From Bacteroidales bacterium (GTDB taxonomy: Bacteria > Bacteroidota > Bacteroidia > Bacteroidales > WCHB1-69): a DNA stretch of 64,000 nucleotides. Positions 33,394 to 43,480 of the stretch are shown in pieces; positions within the stretch are counted from its first letter, which is position 1; each line of letters begins with the position of its first letter. The stretch spans positions 1-64,000 of the forward strand of contig JAFVNW010000001.1 of assembly GCA_017506175.1 (NCBI GenBank). Direction: 5' to 3'. A program made the translations under genes and the position numbers. The notes under the pieces are model-generated. The model saw only the letters and a program-made list of their open reading frames with translations. It ran no database searches and was not told the DNA's origin.

Positions 33394-36351
33394 TTACATC
33401 CCACAAAGCAGACGATAATCACAATAGGTGCAATGTTCCTCCTCGGCAGTCCTTTCAAAATTCTCATCGGGATTCAGCATCTTTTTGCTCAAAAAGAAGG
33501 TCAATTTGTCTTTGAAATCGGAAGCAAGAAGTTCAAAATCATTCACATAAGCTCCCTCCGCCTGCAAACGTGCATCAAAGGTTTCGTTATTGGCTTCACG
33601 GATAAAAACGATGGAAGGCATTATATTTTCAGTCTTCTCGCTATCTGACAATTGAATGGGACCGCCATTTTGCTCCTCAATATGCGGTTCCATTTGTACG
33701 CTGCCATGTAATTCCTCCATAATAGCCAAAGAATAAAGGAAAGTCTGGAAAACATAATGGTTACCCATGTCAAACAAATCCGAGAGAATACCAATTTGGG
33801 AATCATTGACCTGTTTCCCGCCGGTTTTATAATCCACAATACGGATAGCCGGTCGATCCGTTTTGGGGTGATGCTCAATAAAATCAAGCCGGTCGATGAC
33901 GCCTCCGATATAAAGGTCCTGCTTCTTTCCGCAAACCTCCACCTTGACTTTCGCATAATGGCGTTTTTCCATCTGAAGAATGCGGAAAGGCGCCAATGCC
34001 TGGTCGATGCGAATCAGCCGCAAGAGGTACTCGCGAATAACCTTTCGGGCGATGACCAGTTCACCCGAATAATCCCTTACCTCGGAGAAAGGCTGTTCGA
34101 AAATCTCGGTGCGGAACGCCTCATCAACAGCCGCATCGATCTGGTCTTTGCTCAAATTCTGCAACATTTCGGGCGTGATTCTGTTGCTGCCGGCCGATTG
34201 CATCAGCGCAGAATAGAGGACTTCAGCCGCTTTATGGAACACCTTGCCAAATTGATTAGCTGCCAACGTAGATGAAAAATCTTCCTGCACGGTGATTTTC
34301 GCTACATATTTATAATAATATTGGAGCGGACAGTTCAGGTAGGTGTTGATAGCCGAGGGCGAAAGAATGCTCATCTTCCACACACTCTTTCCGTTTACAT
34401 CATCGACTTGAACTACTTTTCCACTACCCAAAGAGGCTATTCTCCGAGCGATTTCCTCCGTCTTATCGATCTTCCCAATCTGGGCAGGAGTCTTGACATC
34501 AGCGTTAACAGATGAAAAGTCAAGATGTTGCGTTGCAATCGGCAAATCGGTTTCTGCCAATAGCTGACGCATAAAACGCGACATTTCGCACCGACTTGAA
34601 TCCACATCGGATGTAGCGAACATCATCGTAACTTTGCGTGCGCGTTGCAAAAGCCGGAAAAAGTTGTAGGCATAAATGTTAACCTGTTGTTTCTCAGTGG
34701 TCAGGCCGGCATACTCCCGCAAGCAGTAGGGAATCAGGGAGGTGACATGACCCGAATGCGGCAGCGTGCCATCGTTGGCAGAAAGAACCAGAATGTTCTC
34801 AAAATCAAGCGAACGCGTTTCCAACATTCCCATCACCTGCACGCCTTCAACCGGCTCTCCATGAAACGGCACCGACAAGGTGCGGAGCATCTTCAAAAGC
34901 AGGCTACAGGTCAGATCACGCCCAAGACCCAAATTCATTTTCTGTAATTTCTCCACAACCAGATGGGCGCGGTAAAGCGCCTCGGCATAAAGCGGGAAAT
35001 GGGTTTCATCAGCATGACCGGAAATCTCCGCCAACACAGCAAGTAAATTATCATCCAAATAATCAAGCATTTGCGAAGCTCCCTCCCCTTCAACCTTGCG
35101 ATTCCACACTTTCAGTCGTGCATCCTCTCCCTCTTTCCAAAAGGGCGTAAAGGGATGATTCCTGACCTTCGAGAAAAAGGAGTTATAAAAATATCGGTTC
35201 ACTTGCTCCGAATCCGAAGTCTCTGAGCTCTTAACCCCCTTTAACTGCAAATCCATCAACGAGCTAATAAAACTAAAAACTGGCGTATCAATCAGTTTGT
35301 AACCCATCGTGATATTCACGGCCTCATCGGGAAGTGTGCCGAGCACTTGCGGAAGCATCGACTCGTCAGACAGAATGACGACCGTACTTGTCAAATCGTC
35401 TTTTTGGACATTATCAGCCAGCCAACAAGGAACATAACGCGCCTGAGCATTGAAAGAATCCGTTTTGATGAAATTGACGGACACATCGCTAACTTCCTCG
35501 TTATCAAAGCTCAGCGCATTAGGCATTCTTTTCTCATAATGACGGATAAAATGGCTGGCATCGTACATCAAGCGGGCAAGCCCCACCGACTTCTCGTTCA
35601 ATCGGTCGTCATAATCCCAATAAAACAGCGCTTTCCCTTGATCGTGGATTTGCTGCAACAATTTTTCCTGGACTTTGGTCAGGACATTGAAACCGACAAA
35701 AACGTAGGTTTTATCCTTGTCGATTTTATCCAGATGGTTCTCGACCACATCGCGGCAGAGTGCTCCATCATACAAGAACCCCATTGCTTTTAGATTGTCG
35801 TTCAACGATTTGTAAATCGCCGGCATGGCTTTCCAAAGATTGATGAAGCGCAATTTCGTCTTATCGCTCTCCTCAGGCGAAAAGCTGGAGAAATACTTCT
35901 GTATCGCAGACACCTGCTCCTCGGTCAAGAAATCGGCTGTCGCCGTCAGATTGTTCCAGTTTTCAATGGATTGAAACAAATCATCTACACTGACCAACTG
36001 TTTGTCAATATCATTCAAATCCGACAGCAGCACTTCGCCCCAACCGTAAAAATCATCAATCAACTCATTGGAGTTCAACACCTTTTGATAACACCGATAC
36101 AATTCGCAAATGCAAGAAATGGGATCGATTGGTGTATAGGGGGAAAGATTCAAAAACAAATCGCTGATGGTCTGATACTGCGGCGCCCAGATCGGACTTT
36201 CGCTGATGTTCGCCAATTGTTCGTTAAAAAATAGACTTGCGCGCTTGTTCGGAAAGACCACGACCAACTTGGCAAAATCCAACTCCTTATTCTGATAACG
36301 TGTAAAAATATCTTGAGCCACCCGATGCAAAAAACTCGTATTCTTTTTCAT
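33394..36351 (-). CDS. AddB-like PD-(D/E)xK nuclease with iron-sulfur cluster
   Basis: The 985-residue protein resembles the AddB subunit of AddAB helicase-nucleases. The N-terminal helicase-like half shows only a degenerate Walker A (FPNKRASLFF near residue 34). The C-terminal RecB-type nuclease has the catalytic IVDYKTGG near residue 870. Iron-sulfur ligands are the Cys in TYLNCPLQYYYKY near 690 and three in HCTYCDYRLLC at the very end, the AddB four-cysteine staple. It lies 25 bases downstream of the AddA-like gene and is surely its partner in double-strand break end processing. Confidence 0.88.
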   Translation of the reverse strand: MKKNTSFLHRVAQDIFTRYQNKELDFAKLVVVFPNKRASLFFNEQLANISESPIWAPQYQTISDLFLNLSPYTPIDPISCICELYRCYQKVLNSNELIDDFYGWGEVLLSDLNDIDKQLVSVDDLFQSIENWNNLTATADFLTEEQVSAIQKYFSSFSPEESDKTKLRFINLWKAMPAIYKSLNDNLKAMGFLYDGALCRDVVENHLDKIDKDKTYVFVGFNVLTKVQEKLLQQIHDQGKALFYWDYDDRLNEKSVGLARLMYDASHFIRHYEKRMPNALSFDNEEVSDVSVNFIKTDSFNAQARYVPCWLADNVQKDDLTSTVVILSDESMLPQVLGTLPDEAVNITMGYKLIDTPVFSFISSLMDLQLKGVKSSETSDSEQVNRYFYNSFFSKVRNHPFTPFWKEGEDARLKVWNRKVEGEGASQMLDYLDDNLLAVLAEISGHADETHFPLYAEALYRAHLVVEKLQKMNLGLGRDLTCSLLLKMLRTLSVPFHGEPVEGVQVMGMLETRSLDFENILVLSANDGTLPHSGHVTSLIPYCLREYAGLTTEKQQVNIYAYNFFRLLQRARKVTMMFATSDVDSSRCEMSRFMRQLLAETDLPIATQHLDFSSVNADVKTPAQIGKIDKTEEIARRIASLGSGKVVQVDDVNGKSVWKMSILSPSAINTYLNCPLQYYYKYVAKITVQEDFSSTLAANQFGKVFHKAAEVLYSALMQSAGSNRITPEMLQNLSKDQIDAAVDEAFRTEIFEQPFSEVRDYSGELVIARKVIREYLLRLIRIDQALAPFRILQMEKRHYAKVKVEVCGKKQDLYIGGVIDRLDFIEHHPKTDRPAIRIVDYKTGGKQVNDSQIGILSDLFDMGNHYVFQTFLYSLAIMEELHGSVQMEPHIEEQNGGPIQLSDSEKTENIMPSIVFIREANNETFDARLQAEGAYVNDFELLASDFKDKLTFFLSKKMLNPDENFERTAEEEHCTYCDYRLLCGM

Positions 36352-36376
36352 ATCATCGCATTTTACATTTTGGAAA

Positions 36377-39300
36377 TCATTTTACCTGATAAACCCGATT
36401 GTCTTTAATGAACCAAAGGAAACCCGTCACCTCTTTTTCGGGCATCATTTCTTTCATAAGTCCCATATAATCAGAAACTTGCGCTTCGTATTTTTGCAAT
36501 TGCGTCTCTTCGCCCAATTTCTGCTCACATGCAGTCTCCAACTTCGCGAACTTATAATCCACGACAATCAGTCGCCGGCCATCCTTGCTGAGCATGACAC
36601 GGTCGGGGCGATGGGTTTTCACCGAACCACGACTGCCCTGAATGACCGTTTGCTCATTATACACATCGTAATTCCCGCTAAACCAATCCCTTACATTTTC
36701 ATTTTCCAGTCCGGAAATAAAAAAGGAATGGAAAACCTGTTTCATTTCGGGCTGCAGTATTTTTTCTTGTTCATATTGAGCCAATGCACGATTCCAATCG
36801 GCCGCCACACTGATATGCGAAAGAATGTCGTGAAACACATTTCCCTCCTCTATGCGGGCGTACTTCACCTTATTAAATTCGTGGCAAGACAATTTCGCAG
36901 CATCCGAACTCTGTTTATAACGCGGTGAAAACAAAGAAGTTAGAATTTTACAGGGCAACACATCTGCAAATTTGGGTTCCATGCGACTCTCCGTTTCCTT
37001 CGTGGCCTTAGGCTCTTCAGAGTGGGGTTCCTTACCATCTGCAAAAACCTCCAGATACTCTGGCGAACGATGTTCACTATTAAATAGATAGATATCGCCG
37101 GTGCCGTCATTTTCACAGTAAAGTCCATTCTGATTCTTTTGAAACACCTCCTTAAGCACCGTGCCTATGGAAGAGCTGCCTGTCAATCCCTGATTGGCGT
37201 AGCTCCAAACATACAGGCTTTTCTTGGCGCGGGTGAACCCCACATAGAGAAGGTTGATAGAGTCCATAAACTGCTGATACACTTCATGTTGGTAAAATGA
37301 AGAGAAGGCTGAGTCACGCAATTTGCGTGTGCTGTAGAAATCCACAGGCAAGGTCGGCAATTCATTATAGGGTTCCGGCATATTCTCGGTTGGAAGCCAA
37401 TGGATATCATTCCCGACAAAACCGCTCAACTTGAAATAGCAGTCCGGCATGAACACATGTTTGAATGCAAGTCCCTTCGATGCATGGACAGTCATAATCT
37501 GAAGCACGGCATTGTCGATGGGTTTGATGGCCACGCTGCACAGCTCCGAATCCCAGAAATCAAGGAATGAGGCGATGTCGGCAGGATTGTCCTGGGAGTA
37601 CGCCTTCAGTTTATCGAAAAAAGTCATCAGATATTCGGCTTGCGACGGCAACATGCCAAGTTCCATCTTCACCATCAGGTATTCATTCAATTCGTAGAGC
37701 GGTAATTTCTTCAAGGTGGCACTATCATCCTGCAAGAAATCAGGAAGATACTCGTTCGGCACCTCAGGCTTCGGATGCAACAGGCTGTCATCGGGGATAT
37801 CGCTATGCAATACATCTTTTTGGTAATGGAAGGCGATGAATCGCTTGGAAATCAAATCATTGGGATTATTCAAATACCGCAAGGCCGAAACTATCATCTG
37901 GACTGCGATAGAAGATTGGAGCATATAGGCATTTGAAAAGACGAGTTTGACGTCTTTCGTCTCCTCATGTTTTTGGAATTGTTCAATCAGGTTGTGGACA
38001 ATCGTGCTGGAGCGCACCAAGACGACCATATCGCAATATGGAACGCCACGCTTGTGTAATTCACTGACTTGCAAGCAGATATCGTAAAAAATATTGTCAT
38101 TCTTTTGATTCAAGCCATCATAGATTTTAACACGCACCTGCCCTACGGGCGGATCGGCCGCTTTACTTTCCGGAACGTGCTGGCGGACATCTTCAACAGC
38201 GTATGCGGTAGAAATCACGTTGAAGTCATCCGTGGACTCCGAACCAGTCGCGAAATTGTCATATGCCAGTTTATCAAGCAGTTTCGCCAATTTCGGGAAA
38301 ATGAAATTATTGAAATCAATGATGATTTTATCGCTCCTGAAATTATAAACAAGAGGTTCGGCATGAACCCGTCCGCGAAAATCATTTTCCAGATTTCCCA
38401 AAATCTCCCATTTCCCATTGCGCCAGCGGTAGATGCTCTGCTTCACATCGCCGACAATCAAATTGCTTCCATTGGTACGGCTCATCAGCTCATTGACCAA
38501 CGGATGGAAATTCTGCCATTGCTGATTGGAGGTGTCCTGAAACTCGTCTATCATTATATGGTTCAATGTCGGGCCAATCTTCTCGAATACGAAATCGGTG
38601 TTTCCTCCATTATTCCCGTTCATCAAATCGCTCAGTAGTGGTCCTGTATGCGACAGCAGGAACTGCCCCTTCTCTGCATTAATCTCATTTACCGTTTTGT
38701 CGATCGCTGTCAGCAGCCCCAACTGGTGCAGATTGGCGAGGACGAGGGAAATCGTGTTGAAATTCTTTAATTTGGATTTATAGTTTTCAAAAGCGGATGA
38801 AAATTCAGCGGTAATTTCCTTTGCACGGGGGAGAAGCGCATCATACTCGGAGGCGTTGTAGGCGTTTTTTCTCGAGAGCAGGGTTTCGGGAGCATCGAGG
38901 TATTTTACGAGCGTTGTTTTCAGCGTGGTATCGAACTCAAAATTCCGCATCTGTTCGCACGCATTCCGAAGCATCAGAAGTCGCGATTTGCTACTGGTGG
39001 AGAAGAGGGTATGGTTCACTATCCCCTCAGGCATCAGCTGCAAAACACGATCCACTTCCGCCTTGACATTCTGTTGGATTTCTTTTTTGGATTCAAGCAG
39101 TTTATTTCTGAAAATTTCGAGGGAATCGGGATTTTCCTCAAACTTTTCCTGCAATTTCTGGCTCCAGCTGGAATACTCTTCCTTGCCGAGCTGTTGAGAG
39201 AAATTTTCCAGGATCCCCCCCACATTCCACGACTTTCCGTCAGCCAGTTTGTCTTTCACAAAATTCCAGATTTGGTTTTGCAGGTGGACACGTTTGTCAA

Positions 39301-39901
39301 GGGTGTCCATCAATCTTTCAACTGCGAGGTGGCGCACTTCATCGTCGCTGATTTCGGTACGTAGATTGGCAGGGAGGCCCAGTTCGCGAGCCACCCCCTT
39401 CATCACCCCCTGAAAGAAGGAATCAATGGTCATCACCTTAAATGCATCGTAATTGTGCAGGATTTCCTTCAAAGCGGAGCCGGCGGCCTTGCAAATCTGC
39501 GCAGTGGTAGGCAGGACGAGCAGTTGGTCGGTTGAAATCTCAAGCAACTCATCATCAGTAAGTTCCAATGCTTGCTTGTTGGATGAATTGTCTTTTAAAA
39601 GAGCATCGCGAGTCAGTTGGGTGATTTTGCGGAGGTAGCTCACGGTTTCTTCCGAAATCTCCCCTGGCTTCAGATTACTGCGTACGATGTCGGAGAGATT
39701 ATAGAGGGTACCAAGAATGCGGTCCTTCATTTCGCCCGTTGCCTTCACAGTGAAAGTTACGGCGACGATGTGCTTGAAAGCTTCATGCTGTCCTCTGGCG
39801 GCGGCGCGGACCAAGAGAGAGATGTACTCTGCCGCGAGCGTGAAAGTTTTACCTGAGCCCGCCGAGGCCTTGTAAATGGTCAATGGGGATTTCAATGCCA
39901 T
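36377..39901 (-). CDS. AddA-like UvrD-family helicase-nuclease
   Basis: The 1174-residue protein begins MALKSPLTIYKASAGSGKTFTL, so Walker A is right at the N-terminus. Further motifs: IDEFQDTSNQQW (II), VGDVKQSIYRWRNG (III), TVHASKGLAFKHVF (V), LLYVGFTRAKKSLYVW (VI). The C-terminal nuclease has HRPDRVML followed by VVDYKFAK. It should unwind and resect DNA ends together with the AddB-like protein. The ATG at 39901 is chosen because the helicase core starts there and the -7 box at 39936-39929 excludes the longer frame to 39979. Confidence 0.9.
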   Translation of the reverse strand: MALKSPLTIYKASAGSGKTFTLAAEYISLLVRAAARGQHEAFKHIVAVTFTVKATGEMKDRILGTLYNLSDIVRSNLKPGEISEETVSYLRKITQLTRDALLKDNSSNKQALELTDDELLEISTDQLLVLPTTAQICKAAGSALKEILHNYDAFKVMTIDSFFQGVMKGVARELGLPANLRTEISDDEVRHLAVERLMDTLDKRVHLQNQIWNFVKDKLADGKSWNVGGILENFSQQLGKEEYSSWSQKLQEKFEENPDSLEIFRNKLLESKKEIQQNVKAEVDRVLQLMPEGIVNHTLFSTSSKSRLLMLRNACEQMRNFEFDTTLKTTLVKYLDAPETLLSRKNAYNASEYDALLPRAKEITAEFSSAFENYKSKLKNFNTISLVLANLHQLGLLTAIDKTVNEINAEKGQFLLSHTGPLLSDLMNGNNGGNTDFVFEKIGPTLNHIMIDEFQDTSNQQWQNFHPLVNELMSRTNGSNLIVGDVKQSIYRWRNGKWEILGNLENDFRGRVHAEPLVYNFRSDKIIIDFNNFIFPKLAKLLDKLAYDNFATGSESTDDFNVISTAYAVEDVRQHVPESKAADPPVGQVRVKIYDGLNQKNDNIFYDICLQVSELHKRGVPYCDMVVLVRSSTIVHNLIEQFQKHEETKDVKLVFSNAYMLQSSIAVQMIVSALRYLNNPNDLISKRFIAFHYQKDVLHSDIPDDSLLHPKPEVPNEYLPDFLQDDSATLKKLPLYELNEYLMVKMELGMLPSQAEYLMTFFDKLKAYSQDNPADIASFLDFWDSELCSVAIKPIDNAVLQIMTVHASKGLAFKHVFMPDCYFKLSGFVGNDIHWLPTENMPEPYNELPTLPVDFYSTRKLRDSAFSSFYQHEVYQQFMDSINLLYVGFTRAKKSLYVWSYANQGLTGSSSIGTVLKEVFQKNQNGLYCENDGTGDIYLFNSEHRSPEYLEVFADGKEPHSEEPKATKETESRMEPKFADVLPCKILTSLFSPRYKQSSDAAKLSCHEFNKVKYARIEEGNVFHDILSHISVAADWNRALAQYEQEKILQPEMKQVFHSFFISGLENENVRDWFSGNYDVYNEQTVIQGSRGSVKTHRPDRVMLSKDGRRLIVVDYKFAKLETACEQKLGEETQLQKYEAQVSDYMGLMKEMMPEKEVTGFLWFIKDNRVYQVK

Positions 39902-39928
39902 GAATGTATGTGTTTCAAAATTTCGCTG

Positions 39929-39936
39929 CAAAGATA
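39929..39936 (-). promoter_or_regulatory. -7 box of the AddAB-like operon
   Basis: TATCTTTG followed by C on the minus strand, 28 bases before the ATG at 39901. Confidence 0.55.
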
Positions 39937-40050
39937 GAACAAGATTGTGCCTTAACACAGCACAATTGATTTTTTTCAAACTTTTTTTGACTATCTTTTA
40001 TGCGCAAAAAAAACAACAAAGGAACACACGCTACAGTCAATAGTTTTTTG

Positions 40051-40058
40051 TACCTTTG
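40051..40058 (+). promoter_or_regulatory. -7 box of the UvrD-tail-like gene
   Basis: TACCTTTG followed by C, 35 bases before the ATG at 40093. It is divergent from the AddAB box, with about 115 bases between the two boxes. Confidence 0.55.
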
Positions 40059-40092
40059 CTTTTTTAAAAACAAAATCAAAATTCAAGCTAAA

Positions 40093-40638
40093 ATGGAAGA
40101 AAAAGATTACCGAGTAGGCACGCGGATTGAGCACGCAAAATATGGGGAAGGCATTATCAGTCAGAACAATACATTAACATTCAAGGCGATATTCGTTCGT
40201 GGCGGAGAAATTGAATTTTCAAAAATGAGTGCGGAATTCACCGTTCTCAATGCGCCGGAAGAGAGTGCGGACGATGGACAGCCGCGCATCAGCATCAAAG
40301 AATTTGAAAAAATGCTGACATTTGTGCTGCAAAAATACAATGCCATCGAATACAAGGCGGAGCTCGGCAAGAAATGGGAAGGCGGGACGATGATTTTGCA
40401 GCCCGCCAACAGAGACTTAAAGCCGAAAGAGATTCCGGTGGAAACATTTTTCCACAAAATCGTGATGATGCGAGACCGGCTACGCGTACTGGAACAGAAC
40501 ATCAACAGCCATGCTGGGCTTTCCGACGAAGAGAAGGTCAACATGCAACAATACATCACACGCATCTACGGTTCAATGACCTCCTTTAACATCTTATTTG
40601 AAGACAGGGAGGACTATTTTGTCGGGAGCAAATTGTGA
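40093..40638 (+). CDS. Small protein with a UvrD/PcrA C-terminal tudor-like module
   Basis: The 181-residue protein opens with YRVGTRIEHAKYGEGIIS, then FKAIFVRGGEIEFSKMSAEFTVLN, which has the same pattern as the C-terminal domain of UvrD/PcrA helicases (G-x-RVxHxxFGxGxV...V.F...G.K...L). That domain binds RNA polymerase in PcrA. The rest is helical and charged with no motif I know. It carries no helicase motifs itself. The chosen ATG at 40093 follows a -7 box. The gene is divergent from the AddAB-like operon, so a role linked to DNA repair or transcription is a guess from context. Confidence 0.7.
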   Translation: MEEKDYRVGTRIEHAKYGEGIISQNNTLTFKAIFVRGGEIEFSKMSAEFTVLNAPEESADDGQPRISIKEFEKMLTFVLQKYNAIEYKAELGKKWEGGTMILQPANRDLKPKEIPVETFFHKIVMMRDRLRVLEQNINSHAGLSDEEKVNMQQYITRIYGSMTSFNILFEDREDYFVGSKL

Positions 40639-40677
40639 CTTTTGACGGCGACTCACTATTGCGCATAAAAATCTGAT

Positions 40678-42513
40678 ATGGGTAAGATTCATGACCGACT
40701 CAGTTCGCTTTGGCACCAGCTGAAGTTCCGCGTTCGATATTCACGAAATGTGTTTGAAGACGAAGTGGTTGACATCCGTATGTCCAACGAAAACATCAAA
40801 CGTTACAGCATACAAAACCTGCGCAAGGATTTTTTTTCCATCTCCATCAAAACAAAGGACGACATTTTCAAGTACCTGTTTTACTTGGTGATGCTATTTT
40901 TGCTAGTGCTTCTCCCCTACGCGAGCATTCACACCGGGATTTCCGAAAAAGAGGTCGAACAGCAGGAACGGGCCGAGATGCTTTACGCATACTATGCCCA
41001 CAACGACACCACAATCCTACAGAGTGAGTACGCGCAAACGCACACACAGATGGTTGACTTCATCTGTTGTAGCTTGTGTAAACTACTGAATATCAACAAT
41101 GTTTATCTATTCAGGCACATTACTGGAGCCCTATTTGCATGGTTTCTGGTACTATTAGTAGGGTCATTCCTAATGAATCTATTTGCCTGGCGGGCAGCAT
41201 TTTTCGGAGTGATGTTCATGATGATTTCGCCGCACTTCATCGGGCAGTCGTTTGGCAATCTTGCCGACGTTCCTTTCGCGTTGTTCTATTTGCTGGCAAT
41301 TTATCAGATCTACACCTTTATCGGAGAGTTGCCCATTGTCAAATGGAAACGACTGGTTTTCATTATATTAGCTATTATATCTGCCAATTCCATCCATATT
41401 GGGGGCTTTGTGCTGATTCGCTATTTCATCATCTTTTCCATCATCTCATTTGTCGTTTTCAACCCGCTATCAAAAATTTTCACAAGAAAATACCTGCGCA
41501 ATTTTTTCAAGCTGGTGCTCATTCTGATAGGGACCTCCGCCGTCATTTATGCGTTCAGCTGTTTTCTGCCGCTTCATCTCACCCATTTCTCAAATGCATT
41601 CCCCCACAATTCCATTGCGAAAATGGCTCAATCCCAACCGGTTATCAATTTCCTATGGAAAGGGGAAGTCGTGTCATCTCACAACTTATCGTGGACCTTC
41701 GTTCTGGCACGCATGCAACTTACCATCCCGTTGCTGATTACGCTCGGCTGCGTCCTTCACCTTGTCGTCCTTCGCACCATAGTCAAGACTGTTCGAATAA
41801 TGAACTATCTGCTGTTGTTGTTCGCTCTCGTTTATCCGTTCTGGTGCTTGGCAGGGGAAACCTACGAGATATACGACGGGTGGGCACTCTATCTCATGGT
41901 GTATCCTCTCGTCATCATGTTTTCCGTTGGCGGAGTGGCCGGATTCCTGCGCAAGGTGGATGACAAATATACTAACTTTGTCATTGTCAGCGGAATTATT
42001 TTGCTTGCGCTCATGCCGACCCGACATGTGCTGCTGCACAACACGGCTCCCTCTACCTATTTCAACGAGCTTTCGGGAGGAATCAGCGCTGCATACGGGA
42101 AGTATCCGATTGATTACGACGAACAATCCAACAAGCTGGCTTGTGAGTGGCTGCTTCACAACAACACGGTTTTCAGTGACTCTACGAAGGTTCAGGTTTA
42201 TACTGATGGCAGTCGCGGCTGCGATTTTTTCTTTGACAAAGACACCGCCCGCTATCAACTCACACACAAGGGCTTCAACGAACGTGACACCGTGGGCTGG
42301 GACTATTTCATTTCCTTTGTTGATCGGATTCCTGCGAGTCAGCTACGGAATAAAAGCTGGGAGACGACACCTTCCATCAAATGCTTCTACATTGAAAGCC
42401 GACCTGTGGCCATCATCCTGCGCAATGAGAAATCGACTCTGTTTGCCCCGCCACGAACGAAGGCCGACACACTGCATTCACAAGAAATCCTGGACAGCAT
42501 CTCTAATAAATAA
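40678..42513 (+). CDS. Polytopic membrane protein, GT-C glycosyltransferase-like
   Basis: The 611-residue protein has a short cytoplasmic N-terminus (about 65 residues) and about 11 membrane segments. SFGNLADVPFALFYLLAIY near residue 195 and the large first periplasmic loop with SEKEVEQQERAEM near 97 are typical of GT39-like (PMT/ArnT) lipid-linked sugar transferases. A soluble region of about 130 residues follows the last helix. The sugar and acceptor are unknown. It is the first gene of a four-gene envelope polysaccharide group. Confidence 0.7.
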   Translation: MGKIHDRLSSLWHQLKFRVRYSRNVFEDEVVDIRMSNENIKRYSIQNLRKDFFSISIKTKDDIFKYLFYLVMLFLLVLLPYASIHTGISEKEVEQQERAEMLYAYYAHNDTTILQSEYAQTHTQMVDFICCSLCKLLNINNVYLFRHITGALFAWFLVLLVGSFLMNLFAWRAAFFGVMFMMISPHFIGQSFGNLADVPFALFYLLAIYQIYTFIGELPIVKWKRLVFIILAIISANSIHIGGFVLIRYFIIFSIISFVVFNPLSKIFTRKYLRNFFKLVLILIGTSAVIYAFSCFLPLHLTHFSNAFPHNSIAKMAQSQPVINFLWKGEVVSSHNLSWTFVLARMQLTIPLLITLGCVLHLVVLRTIVKTVRIMNYLLLLFALVYPFWCLAGETYEIYDGWALYLMVYPLVIMFSVGGVAGFLRKVDDKYTNFVIVSGIILLALMPTRHVLLHNTAPSTYFNELSGGISAAYGKYPIDYDEQSNKLACEWLLHNNTVFSDSTKVQVYTDGSRGCDFFFDKDTARYQLTHKGFNERDTVGWDYFISFVDRIPASQLRNKSWETTPSIKCFYIESRPVAIILRNEKSTLFAPPRTKADTLHSQEILDSISNK

Positions 42514-42542
42514 TAAAGTAAGGAAAACCTCGTTACATTGGA

Positions 42543-43472
42543 ATGAAAAAGATAATTTCAGCAATATGCCTGATGCTTTTAGTCTCTCTTTTCGCTGGTT
42601 GCAAAAAAGTGGATTTGACGGCATCCTACATTTATATAGACACCTGCGCTTTTGCCGTCAATGTCTCACAATACAACAACGAGCACAACACCAATTACGA
42701 CCAAGGGCAACTTGCCAGCATGGCCAGCCAGAAATTCCCGGATGCGTGGATTTTCGTCAACGGCAAGGACCTGGGCACATGGGAGCTACCTTGCAAGATA
42801 CCGATTCTTGAAACTGACAGTGCAGAGGTGATGATTTATCCGGGTGTGAAATTGAACGGGGTATCAACCAGCCGACCGAGGTATCCATTTGTAGAGCCTT
42901 ACAAACGGAGATTGGGGTTGAAGGCGGGAGAGGTCTTGGAAATCGACAAAATCCCATTGAAATACGCCTCCACGACGAAATTTGAGTTCATTGAAAATTT
43001 CGACACGGATTACAACGGAATTTTCACCAATAGCGACTCCACCACTGCGAACTTCGAACACATTGTGGATCCCGACAATCCCGCCAACCGCATCGGACGC
43101 ATATCTTTAGTGGATACCGTGGACGGATTCGAGATTATCAGTTCGAATGGTGTCGACAACGTCTGCATGGATTTCGATGGAAAAGTCCCAAGCTACGTTT
43201 TTTTGGAAATGGATTACAAGTGCGATATTGAAGACGCCCAAATCTACGTCGGGATGCTGATAGACAAATCAACCACCTCGGTCACCACCTACGAACCCTT
43301 AGTCATCGTCAATGCCAGCAGCGAATGGAAGAAGATCTACATCAACCTGACACAATCGGTTGCGAGAAACCAGATTTACGCGAAAAACTATCGAGTGCAG
43401 CTTTCCGGCGGTCGCTCAGACGACAATCCCGTCCATTTCTACTTCGACAACATCAAGGTCATTTACCAATAG
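42543..43472 (+). CDS. Lipoprotein with possible carbohydrate-binding jelly-roll domain
   Basis: The 309-residue protein has a lipoprotein signal peptide (MKKIISAICLMLLVSLFAGCKK). The second half, from about residue 145 (FIENFDTDYNGIF... to ...VHFYFDNIKVIYQ), looks like a beta-sandwich of the type seen in carbohydrate-binding modules, ending in the common FDNIKV strand. The first half is unrecognised. It lies between the GT-C-like gene and the sugar transferase gene, so a surface glycan role is plausible. Confidence 0.75.
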   Translation: MKKIISAICLMLLVSLFAGCKKVDLTASYIYIDTCAFAVNVSQYNNEHNTNYDQGQLASMASQKFPDAWIFVNGKDLGTWELPCKIPILETDSAEVMIYPGVKLNGVSTSRPRYPFVEPYKRRLGLKAGEVLEIDKIPLKYASTTKFEFIENFDTDYNGIFTNSDSTTANFEHIVDPDNPANRIGRISLVDTVDGFEIISSNGVDNVCMDFDGKVPSYVFLEMDYKCDIEDAQIYVGMLIDKSTTSVTTYEPLVIVNASSEWKKIYINLTQSVARNQIYAKNYRVQLSGGRSDDNPVHFYFDNIKVIYQ

Positions 43473-43480
43473 TTCCCATC

